Below are positions 20,751-26,638 of a stretch of 26,895 bases of DNA, piece by piece. Made by a program: the position numbers and the translations under genes. This stretch comes from a virus, in the IMG/VR virus record IMGVR_UViG_3300022223_000020, positions 1 to 26,895 of that record; one strand, written 5' to 3'. Each line of letters starts with the position of its first letter. Positions within the stretch are counted from its first letter, which is position 1. The notes beneath the pieces are model-generated. The model ran no database searches. It worked only from the letters and a program-made list of their open reading frames with translations, and had not been told where the DNA came from.

Positions 20751-22172
20751 CTACACCCTGTGTTCGAATTCCTCCATCTCAGATTTCCGGGCAGTCACCC
20801 GGTACCGCACTTCGTCTCCGATGTGGTCCTCAGCTGCGGTGTCCACGTCGTCCGGATCCCGTTTGTCGCGGGGCAGCGTCGGCAGGCACCTCACGAACTG
20901 CCGGCACGTCTCGAACGCCAGCAGCCACGGTGCTTCCCGGTCCCCGTCGCGCCGGGCCTTCAGCATGTCCCAGACCCGCTTCCATCCGGTGTTCCTCGAC
21001 CCCGGCCTCTTGTCGGCCTCGATGAAGCGGACGCCGTGCGTCGCCATCGTGCCGGCGATCGACTTCCCGTCCCCGTCCATCTGGAAGATTGAGGAGTCGG
21101 CCGGCCCGGGTTTCACACGGCTCCGGATCCCGAGTTGCTCCTCTCGAGTCACGATGCCGAGCGCGATCTCCTTGTCGCTCATCCGCAGCCCAACGTTCGG
21201 CGTCCGCTCGTCCCAGCCGTACCACTCGGAGATGCGGACCAGCGTCCCACGGGGGTAGATCTTCCCGTCCGGGGCCACCGTTCCGTCCGACTCGGCCCAC
21301 CAGCCGACGGAGAACGGCTTGGAGTGCCCCCAGTCGTAGGAGCGATCGATGCGCCAGGACTTCGGGATGTTCAGCGTGCCGTCCTCGTTGAGCCACGGCT
21401 CGATGAGGTGCAGCCGCCGGTCCCACACGTCGTCGAAGCGTCCACCGGCGATGACGTCCCAGTCCCCCCCGAGCCACGCCTTTTTCTGCGCCTCGGACGA
21501 CGCGGACGCGGAGATGAACTGCGGGTAGTCGGGCTGGGCGCGGAGCAGCGCTTTGTTCTCGGACCAGTGCCCCCGAATCCGGACGCGCCGGAGCCCTGTC
21601 TCCCGGCTCTCGATGACCACGCCTGCAGGTGCAGGGTCGATGAAGTAACCCTTCACCGCGTTGTGACCCACACCCCACGGGTTCGCCGTGGACCGGATCC
21701 GCCGCGGCACGCCGGGATAGCTCGACCGGCAGCACGACTTCATCCGGTGATAACACTCGAGGTCCGGCCAGTTGGTGAGCTCCTCCCAGCCCTGCCACGG
21801 GACTTCCCAGCCATGGTAGTTCCAGTAGTCCTCGGGATCGTCCATGTACCGGAAGAGCAGAGTCTCGCCGTCCGGCCACTCCCAGCGATAGTCGCCCTTG
21901 CTCCACTTCGCCTCGGGGAAGATCTGCCGAAACCAGCGGTTGCTCTTGCGGACCACGTCCTCGAGCTGCTTGTACGTCTGGCGGAAGATGATCCCGAACC
22001 ACGCCTCGCCGTATCCGCGCCCTACGTCCCGGGCGAAGTCGATCAGGAGAGCATCCGTCTTCCCTGGACCCCGCGTGCCCTCGTACAGCGTCTCGAGGAC
22101 AGGACTCGTGAGGAACAGACTCTGCGAGCCTGGGTGCGGGCTCCAGATGACCCGGGGCGCGTCCACGCTCAT
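20751..22172 (-). CDS. terL: Terminase large subunit
   Basis: 473 residues from the ATG at 22172, overlapping the small-subunit stop as ATGA. Walker A is GTRGPGKT (residues 32-39), preceded by TSPVLETLYE. A candidate acidic catalytic pair lies in WQGWEELTNW (about 127-135). STANPWG near 161 is the coupling motif position. The nuclease domain starts around 275 with RSYDWGHSKPFS (Asp280 candidate) and continues with KPGPADSSIF (Asp359), then TAAEDHIGDEVRY near 445-457, the usual third acidic motif. The enzyme cuts concatemeric DNA and drives packaging with the portal. Its length is usual for the class. Confidence 0.93.
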   Translation of the reverse strand: MSVDAPRVIWSPHPGSQSLFLTSPVLETLYEGTRGPGKTDALLIDFARDVGRGYGEAWFGIIFRQTYKQLEDVVRKSNRWFRQIFPEAKWSKGDYRWEWPDGETLLFRYMDDPEDYWNYHGWEVPWQGWEELTNWPDLECYHRMKSCCRSSYPGVPRRIRSTANPWGVGHNAVKGYFIDPAPAGVVIESRETGLRRVRIRGHWSENKALLRAQPDYPQFISASASSEAQKKAWLGGDWDVIAGGRFDDVWDRRLHLIEPWLNEDGTLNIPKSWRIDRSYDWGHSKPFSVGWWAESDGTVAPDGKIYPRGTLVRISEWYGWDERTPNVGLRMSDKEIALGIVTREEQLGIRSRVKPGPADSSIFQMDGDGKSIAGTMATHGVRFIEADKRPGSRNTGWKRVWDMLKARRDGDREAPWLLAFETCRQFVRCLPTLPRDKRDPDDVDTAAEDHIGDEVRYRVTARKSEMEEFEHRV

Positions 22173-22705
22173 GAGCCGGCGCCAACGGTCGCCTCCGTGG
22201 CCTTCGCGGCCTCCTCGGCCAAGGCCTTCTGTTGTGCCCTCGCGGTCTTCGTCCAGTCGCTGAGGTCCGGGCCCGCTGGCACGAGGAGCACGCCGCTCGT
22301 CTTCACCTGGCCGGAGTGCTCGAGGACGCGGTGGTTCGTGTAGTGGCCGCCCTTCTCCTTCGCGGCCTGCTCCAGGAGACTCTGGGCCAAGGGGATGTTG
22401 CCCTGCTTCCCCATGGACTTCGCCCGCTCGTACATCCGCTGGAGCTCCTCGAGGCGATAGCGCTCGTACGCCACGCCGACTTCCGCCTCGCCCTTCAGGT
22501 ACTCCTTCCGCGTCGCTTCGAAGAGCGCCGCCCACTTCTTCGGTGTGCGGTTCGACGGGACCGTGGGGTCGTAGTAGTGCACCTGCTGGCGGGGGAGCTC
22601 GAGACCGAACACGTCTTTGACTTCCTCGCACACTTCGGTAGGCGTGCGGAAACACGCCAACCTCATGACGACGAACGACTTGTGCTGTTCAGTCAGCTTG
22701 GCCAC
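22169..22705 (-). CDS. Terminase small subunit (DUF2280-like)
   Basis: 178 residues from the GTG at 22705, spaced 5 nt from AAGGAG; an in-frame GTG two codons earlier would overlap the ribosome site. The protein starts MAKLTEQHKSFVVMRLACFR, then TPTEVCEEVKDVFGLELPRQQVHYYDP. This matches the N-terminal helix-turn-helix of DUF2280 proteins found next to large terminases. The C-terminal half is helical and charged (EELQRMYERAKSMGKQGN, SLLEQAAKEKGGHYTNHRV) and could form the oligomerisation region. It recognises phage DNA and stimulates the large subunit. Position immediately before terL supports the call. Confidence 0.85.
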   Translation of the reverse strand: MAKLTEQHKSFVVMRLACFRTPTEVCEEVKDVFGLELPRQQVHYYDPTVPSNRTPKKWAALFEATRKEYLKGEAEVGVAYERYRLEELQRMYERAKSMGKQGNIPLAQSLLEQAAKEKGGHYTNHRVLEHSGQVKTSGVLLVPAGPDLSDWTKTARAQQKALAEEAAKATEATVGAGS

Positions 22706-22740
22706 GTCCACTCCTTCCGGTCACACTGAGGTCCAGCGCC

Positions 22741-23361
22741 CTACGCTGCCTTCAGGCAGACGCCACACGCCGCCGACATCTGCGCCTCGGCCACCTCTGG
22801 CCTCTTCCTGGCCGCGGCCACCAGGAGCTCCGTGGCCCCAGCCGCCGCACCCGCACCGTACCGCCGCACCACTCCCACGAATTCCTCCACGTCGTGGCCC
22901 CGGATCGCATACTTCGGGCTCCCATCCCGGTGAAACTTCGGCATCCCCCAGCGGTCGATCTCCTGGGCGCAGTGGTAGAGTTCATGCTCGACCAGCGCAC
23001 ACCAGGTGGCGTGATCCACCGCGTTCGCGTACGGGGCGTAGAACGTGAGCACGAAGTCCGGGACGGCCTCGAACCACTCCCTGAGCTGGAACTCCTGGCG
23101 GGCCTTCACCCAGGCGGAGCCTCGGAAGAACGGGATCTCCGCGGTCGCTGCGATATCGAGCTGCTTGCTCCGGGCCGGCTCACTCGTCCAGAGCACACCG
23201 ATCTGCGCGCCGATGAGGTGAGCGTGGTCTGAATTCACGAGCGGGCCACCTGGATCGATGAACGTCTCAGCGATCCACGCGGCAAGCTCCGGGGCCGGGA
23301 GGAACTCGCCGAAGGCCGCGGGCTCGAGGAGAAGGGCGGGGGGGCGTGGGCGCTCGGTCAT
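22741..23361 (-). CDS. Putative phage metallopeptidase (HELxH)
   Basis: 206 residues from the ATG at 23361, overlapping the previous stop as ATGA; the longer open frame upstream is not coding-like. The active-site motif is CALVEHELYHCAQE (about residues 118-131), with a HELxH zinc-binding core and possible Glu/His ligands in nearby GHDVEEF. Upstream are FIDPGGPLVNSDHAHLIGAQ and SKQLDIAATAEIPFFRG. These match the PhageMetallopep-type family of small phage peptidases (PF18894 as I recall). The C terminus contains two Cys (ACGVCLKAA). The substrate is unknown. It is transcribed just before the terminase genes, so it may be an early-late accessory protein. Confidence 0.8.
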   Translation of the reverse strand: MTERPRPPALLLEPAAFGEFLPAPELAAWIAETFIDPGGPLVNSDHAHLIGAQIGVLWTSEPARSKQLDIAATAEIPFFRGSAWVKARQEFQLREWFEAVPDFVLTFYAPYANAVDHATWCALVEHELYHCAQEIDRWGMPKFHRDGSPKYAIRGHDVEEFVGVVRRYGAGAAAGATELLVAAARKRPEVAEAQMSAACGVCLKAA

Positions 23362-23573
23362 GACGCCTTCCGAATCGCTTCGCGAAGGGCTCGCTCGAGC
23401 GAGATGTGATGCGGCACCTCGATCACGGCACTCTCCGATGGGAACACGATGAGTCTGGCGTTCCGGTGCTTGGAGTGGCGGTGGATGAATACCTGAGGCC
23501 CGCCGTTCGGATTGAACGGCTCTTCGATCTGCCTCGCGCAGACCGGGCAGTCGACGTAGACCAGGTCCTCCAC
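23358..23573 (-). CDS. Small CxxC/His zinc-binding protein, unrecognised
   Basis: 71 residues if the GTG at 23573 is used; an alternative GTG lies at 23588. The open frame extends further up through the stem-loop at 23597, which is unlikely to be translated. Sequence: DCPVC near the start (Cys9, Cys12) and IHRHSKHR (His31, His33, His36) could bind zinc as CxxC-HxH. The C-terminal helix is ISLERALREAIRKAS. It has a DNA- or RNA-binding look, but the family is not recognised. It overlaps the metallopeptidase start as ATGA, so the two are likely co-translated. The start is the weakest point of this call. Confidence 0.6.
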   Translation of the reverse strand: MEDLVYVDCPVCARQIEEPFNPNGGPQVFIHRHSKHRNARLIVFPSESAVIEVPHHISLERALREAIRKAS

Positions 23574-23596
23574 ACATCCACCCCCCACACGCAAGA

Positions 23597-23649
23597 GGGG
23601 CGGTGTCCCCCGGATTCGCCTGATCCTGAGAGACACCGCCCCACGGCGG
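23597..23649 (-). other. Attenuator-like stem-loop at replication/packaging boundary
   Basis: On the minus strand GGGGCGGTGTC pairs with GACACCGCCCC over 11 bp, with an inner GGAT/ATCC pairing. The 5' CCGCC can pair with GGCGG instead. The 15-nt block ACCGCCCCACGGCGG (plus strand) is identical to one in the element before the scaffold gene. U-richness after the stem is weak (CTCTTG), so termination is less certain than at 15918. Confidence 0.55.
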
Positions 23650-23671
23650 TCGCCCGTCTTTTGCTGCTCCA

Positions 23672-23701
23672 AACGTACCCTCCTCACGTCCGAAAGGTCA
23701 A
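23672..23701 (-). promoter_or_regulatory. Candidate promoter for packaging/head module
   Basis: On the minus strand TTGACC (5 of 6 bases of the -35 consensus, at 23696-23701) is followed after 18 bp by TACGTT (weak -10, at 23672-23677). It overlaps the stop codon of the Cys-rich gene and lies just before the stem-loop leader. A host sigma-70 promoter is plausible, not proven. Confidence 0.35.
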
Positions 23702-24063
23702 CGAAGTCGTGGTGAAGCGTCCAACAGGCGCCGGCACGGATCGTCTCCGACGCAGGTCCCCGGGAGGCAGCTGCAGGGGTCTTGGTTCGATGCGGAGTAC
23801 TTGTCGGCGTGCGGGCACGAGTAGGCCGAGAGTGGAATACCGGACGCTGCGGGACAGTCGATCAGGTTTCCCGCACACGTCCTGCAGTCGGGTCGGGGAA
23901 GCGCCACCGTCTCCCTATCTCGCTGGAGTAGGGTGAGGAGATTGTTTTCAACTTGCCGGAACTTGGCGTTGTGCTCCGGGTCGTGCAGGTCCATCTCGCC
24001 GTGGCGAAGCGCATAGGCCACGAGGTCCGCCATCAATGCCGCTACTTGCTCCCGGTCACTCAT
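23698..24063 (-). CDS. Cysteine-rich protein, unrecognised
   Basis: 121 residues from the ATG at 24063 with GAGGAACG upstream; it overlaps the 60-aa gene's stop. The N-terminal half is helical (MSDREQVAALMADLVAYALR, FRQVENNLLTLLQRD). The second half has eight cysteines (60, 63, 70, 83, 97, 99, 104, 110) in DCRTC, IDC, YSCP, PCSC, GTC and PC, enough for two metal sites or a small zinc domain. There is no signal peptide, so disulphide export is unlikely. It is at the end of the replication group. A regulatory or DNA-binding role is possible but unproven. Confidence 0.72.
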   Translation of the reverse strand: MSDREQVAALMADLVAYALRHGEMDLHDPEHNAKFRQVENNLLTLLQRDRETVALPRPDCRTCAGNLIDCPAASGIPLSAYSCPHADKYSASNQDPCSCLPGTCVGDDPCRRLLDASPRLR

Positions 24064-24238
24064 TCGTTCCTCGCTGCGTGAGCTGGATCTTCCCGGCGAT
24101 CTCATAGCGCTTCCGGACCGCAATCACTTCTCCCTGTGGCACCACCTCGAAGAGGACTCGGGAGCAGAGCCACACCTCGTCTTCCGGCACGTCGTCTGAC
24201 GCCATGACGTTCATCCCCAGGATCTTCATCTCGGCCAT
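24056..24238 (-). CDS. Small protein after DnaC-like gene, unrecognised
   Basis: 60 residues from the ATG at 24238; AGGGG lies 3-5 nt upstream and the DnaC-like stop is 6 nt earlier. Sequence: MAEMKILGMNVMASDDVPED, then EVWLCSRVLFEVVPQGEVIA and a basic end (VRKRYEIAGKIQLTQRG). It has a single Cys and looks like a small beta-rich protein. Tight spacing places it in the replication operon. No family is recognised. Confidence 0.65.
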   Translation of the reverse strand: MAEMKILGMNVMASDDVPEDEVWLCSRVLFEVVPQGEVIAVRKRYEIAGKIQLTQRGTNE

Positions 24239-24244
24239 TTCCCC

Positions 24245-25180
24245 TCACCCGAACCGGTGATCGCGGTCGACGACGTGGACGACCCGGAAACACTCAGGAC
24301 CGAGGCGTGAGGCGATGCGCTCGAACCCGGGACGCTTCTCAAGGACGTCCGGCGGATAGTTGCTGGTCGTGATGGTCGGCCGGAGCACGCGGGCGTTCAG
24401 GATCTCGTACAGAATCCGGGCCGGGTCCTCCCGGGGCCGCTCGGTACCCAGGTCGTCGATGCCGAGGATCCGGGTATCCTGCCGGGGCTTCTTCACCTCT
24501 CGATCGTCCCGGCCCGTGGAGTAGCAGCTCTGCACCTCGGAGATGAGCGAAGTGGCGTTGTCGAACCGGATCCAATCGGACTGCCAGTCCGGATCCCGGA
24601 GGAGCTCGCGGATCGTCGCCACGAGGATCTGGGTTTTCCCGCTACCCGTCTCCCCCCACAGGTAGAGCCCGCGGACCGGGTCGTGTCTCCCAGCCTCACG
24701 GACACGCCGAACCCACGTCCGGGCCTCCTCCAGTGGCTCCGCGGGGCATCCCACGGCCTCGAGGTTGTCGAGCGTGGCAGGGAGCAGGCCATTCGGCGTC
24801 CGGAGCCACCCGTGCTCCGCCGTGTTCACGCCGAGGGCCGCGAGGATGTCGAGCATGCGCTCTTCGCGGTCCTGGATCCGCTGCCTCCGCTCGGAAGCGA
24901 TGATCTCCGCCTGCTGTGCCTCGCGGGAGAGCTCGCGTGCGGCCGCACAGTCGCTGCACTCGTCCGGCGCCGGCGGGATCTTCGTCCCCTTCCGGGTCTC
25001 GTGGTAGGTCCACGTGACTTCCCCCCCGCACCCGCCAGGGCAGGGGACCGTCCGCTCAACCTGCTCCATAGCCACGGAGTCGGCGGTCGGCTTGGGGGCT
25101 CGGGTTCGTGCCGCTGCCCGATTCGACTCCAGCCGCTGCTGGAGCTCGGCGGCTTGGGGCTCTGCTGTCGTCGTGTTCAT
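24245..25180 (-). CDS. DnaC-like helicase-loader ATPase with N-terminal zinc finger
   Basis: 311 residues from the ATG at 25180 with AGAAGG upstream. A downstream ATG at 25069 also exists, but its ribosome site is poor. The C-terminal AAA+ domain has Walker A GETGSGKT (176-183), Walker B ILGIDDLGTE (238-247), and sensor-1-like TITTSNYP (269-276). These are DnaC/IstB-type features of loaders that place the replicative helicase at the origin. The N-terminal part carries CPGGC (47-51) and CSDC (75-78), a zinc finger as in some phage loaders. A helical linker with ERRQRIQDREERML joins them. It follows the initiator gene, forming the usual initiator-loader pair. The start overlaps the initiator by 125 nt. 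Confidence 0.9.
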   Translation of the reverse strand: MNTTTAEPQAAELQQRLESNRAAARTRAPKPTADSVAMEQVERTVPCPGGCGGEVTWTYHETRKGTKIPPAPDECSDCAAARELSREAQQAEIIASERRQRIQDREERMLDILAALGVNTAEHGWLRTPNGLLPATLDNLEAVGCPAEPLEEARTWVRRVREAGRHDPVRGLYLWGETGSGKTQILVATIRELLRDPDWQSDWIRFDNATSLISEVQSCYSTGRDDREVKKPRQDTRILGIDDLGTERPREDPARILYEILNARVLRPTITTSNYPPDVLEKRPGFERIASRLGPECFRVVHVVDRDHRFG

Positions 25181-25976
25181 GGTTTGCCTTCTGCCGTGCG
25201 AGGATTTCGACCTTGGTGCGGAGGTTCCGGATGTCGCCCACCCGGTTCTTCATGCTTTGCTCGTCCTGGGCAGCGAGCTCGTTCAGAGCCGTGGCCAGGA
25301 GCTTGGTTGGTCGGGGGTGTTGGATCAGCCCGCGGGGAGGGAGGCCGCCATCCAGCCAGCTGGCGATCGTCTGGACGTACCCGAGTTGGCTGGCGGGGGG
25401 GACCCGGGTGACGAGGTAGTCCCTCAGGGCCCCGCGGCACCCGGCGAGCCTCGTGGCGTGCTGTGCGAGTGCCGCCTCGGCTTTCGGGTCGAACTCCGTG
25501 GGGGGATTTAGGGGGGTACTACTACCTTCGTCGTCTACTACTACTACTGCAGCTTTAGACCCCCCCTGGAGGGTACCCCTAAACGGTTTAGGGGGGGTGG
25601 TTTCGGTACCCCTATCATTTTTACCCCCCCCGGTTTCGGTATCTCTATATATAGAGGGGGTGATTTCACCCACCCTATCGAAGAGGGCTGCGCGGAACGC
25701 GTCACGGATAGCCTGGGTGGTTTCGGGTACCCTATCCGACTCGATGACGCTGAATGTGTCCCCGTGGCCACGGCCTCCAGGACGGCGTTCAGACCACCCG
25801 CTGTCCTCCAGCTCGAGAGCTGCCCGCTTCACCCGATCGGCACCGACACGCAGGAACCCGCGGAGCTCCGCGTAGGGGAGTTCGATCCCTTCGGTGAGCG
25901 ATAGGAGGAGACCCATCACGCGGGCCTCAGGGGACAGGCGGGTGTCCGCCAGCAGGGCGATCTGGTCAGGAGTCAT
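25056..25976 (-). CDS. Replication initiator-like protein with N-terminal winged helix
   Basis: 306 residues from the ATG at 25976, the best start although its ribosome site is poor; a TTG ten codons earlier is possible. Residues about 1-65 (LSPEARVMGLLLSLTEGIEL, YAELRGFLRVGADRVKRAAL, LEDSGWSERR) form a helix-turn-helix with a wing, as in phage replisome organisers. A low-complexity middle (KAAVVVVDDEGSSTPLNPP) covers the DNA repeats. The C terminus (LLATALNELAAQDEQS) is helical, then disordered. It probably binds the repeats in its own gene and recruits the DnaC-like loader encoded next. This parallels lambda O, with which it need not be homologous. Confidence 0.75.
   Translation of the reverse strand: MTPDQIALLADTRLSPEARVMGLLLSLTEGIELPYAELRGFLRVGADRVKRAALELEDSGWSERRPGGRGHGDTFSVIESDRVPETTQAIRDAFRAALFDRVGEITPSIYRDTETGGGKNDRGTETTPPKPFRGTLQGGSKAAVVVVDDEGSSTPLNPPTEFDPKAEAALAQHATRLAGCRGALRDYLVTRVPPASQLGYVQTIASWLDGGLPPRGLIQHPRPTKLLATALNELAAQDEQSMKNRVGDIRNLRTKVEILARQKANHEHDDSRAPSRRAPAAAGVESGSGTNPSPQADRRLRGYGAG
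25572..25735 (-). other. Probable replication origin: iterons and AT-rich palindrome inside initiator gene
   Basis: Cores GGTACCCCTA (25572, 25605) and GGTATCTCTA (25638) start exactly 33 bp apart. The latter two extend to 17-bp GGTTTCGGTAnCnCTAT sequences. A third full copy, GGTTTCGGGTACCCTAT, is at 25719-25735. A perfect palindrome, CTCTATATATAGAG, is at 25643-25656, and a near-palindrome CCCCTAAAC-G-GTTTAGGGG at 25576-25594. The AT-rich centre in a GC-rich genome could be the unwinding element. Confidence 0.65.
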
Positions 25977-26209
25977 GGGTGTTGCCTGGCGGCGTATTGG
26001 CGCCAACGAAAACCGAAGAAACCACGAATATTCCGGGTGGAATGGCCGAAACGCAGTGCTGCGATTGAATTTTCCGGGAGGTGCCCGTAATTCAGGAGTG
26101 CAGGGGGCGTTGATCTGGTCGGAAATCGCAGTACCTTTGCGCCGCCTAGAACCGGGGTGGTGGGAGGATCGACCGAGTCTGGGTGCTGCCAGGAGGCAGG
26201 AATAGACGA

Positions 26210-26248
26210 CCCCCGTACCCGGATCCGGAACGCGGACGGGTACGGGGG
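26210..26248 (+). repeat. Perfect 12-bp inverted repeat
   Basis: CCCCCGTACCCG (26210-26221) and CGGGTACGGGGG (26237-26248) are exact reverse complements around a 15-nt loop. No U-run follows on either strand. It may be part of the plus-strand RNA or a protein-binding site upstream of the replication genes. Confidence 0.8.
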
Positions 26249-26345
26249 CCAGGCCCGAAAACAGACGGAGGGTACCAGTGAGAAGACCCTGAGGGGTTCA
26301 GCTCTTTCGCGGCCACTATGTGGTGCAGTTGGGCCCCGCCCGTGG

Positions 26346-26385
26346 CCCGGAGTCGGGATTGCGCCCCGGCTCCGGGTCCTTTTTT
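26346..26385 (+). terminator. Rho-independent terminator, plus strand
   Basis: CCCGGAGTCGGG (26346-26357), a 7-nt loop and CCCGGCTCCGGG (26365-26376) form a 12-bp stem with one U-G pair. It is followed by TCC and six T residues (26380-26385). The T-tract is only on the plus-strand side, so it ends a rightward transcript even though all neighbouring genes run leftward. Confidence 0.8.
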
Positions 26386-26433
26386 CAAAGGTCGGATAAC
26401 GTACACCGGATCCAGCATCCGAGGCAACCGGTC

Positions 26434-26628
26434 TCATCCCCTCTCCTCCCTGACACCTGATGCGGCCTCGGGGATCTCGTGGCTCTCCCACACGTGCCCG
26501 CACTTGGTGCAGACCCCGATGGCATGGGGCCCACCGTCGTACTTCTCGACCGCCATGTATCCGCAGTCATTCGGACACACCACCGACCGGCTCCACACCG
26601 TGACGGCCGTCCATTCACTCGGTTCCAT
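26434..26628 (-). CDS. Zinc-ribbon protein
   Basis: 64 residues from the ATG at 26628, preceded by AGAGAGG; a GTG 12 codons earlier would overlap the previous gene and has no better site. The protein has Cys18 and Cys22 (CPNDC) and Cys40 and Cys43 (CTKC), a typical zinc ribbon. GGPHAIGVCTKCGHVWESHE resembles ribbons that bind nucleic acid or transcription factors. It lies upstream of the intergenic region that precedes the replication operon, so a regulatory role is conceivable. The exact function is not known. Confidence 0.72.
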   Translation of the reverse strand: MEPSEWTAVTVWSRSVVCPNDCGYMAVEKYDGGPHAIGVCTKCGHVWESHEIPEAASGVREERG

Positions 26629-26638
26629 GAGCCCTCTC

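Larger units (their letters stand above)
26110..26385 (+). ncRNA. Candidate structured small RNA on the plus strand
   Basis: The only clear plus-strand signal in the window is here. TTGATC (26110) and TACCTT (26132) spaced by 16 bp could be a promoter. Then come hairpins CTGCC/GGCAG at 26186-26199, a perfect 12-bp stem at 26210-26248, ACCC/GGGT at 26286-26297 and CCAC/GTGG at 26313-26323. A strong terminator follows. The 5' end is uncertain; an antisense or regulatory RNA is one reading. Confidence 0.35.
25977..26433. other. Intergenic region, 457 nt, no supported gene
   Basis: No ORF here has protein-like composition plus a ribosome site. It holds the palindrome TTGGCGCCAA at 25997-26006, just upstream of the initiator ATG and a possible operator. 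It also contains the sequence CGAATATTCCGG, several hairpins and a plus-strand terminator. No convincing minus-strand promoter was found. Confidence 0.6.

Noticed and set aside
20751-22655. Long 634-residue version of the large terminase
   Set aside because: The first 160 residues overlap the small terminase in another frame and look like a shadow; the ATG at 22172 overlaps the upstream stop as ATGA.
25516-25549. TAC/CTA triplet repeats as a microsatellite or CRISPR-like array
   Set aside because: They encode the low-complexity VVVV/SS run of the initiator and are too short and irregular for either.
26040-26100. Plus-strand TTGAAT/TAATTC promoter
   Set aside because: The -10 match is poor (two of six bases); the pair at 26110-26137 is somewhat better but still weak.
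25973-26503. Minus-strand 176-residue and 93-residue frames in the intergenic region
   Set aside because: They pass through perfect hairpins, are rich in Pro, Arg and Ser, overlap the zinc-ribbon gene and have no ribosome site.
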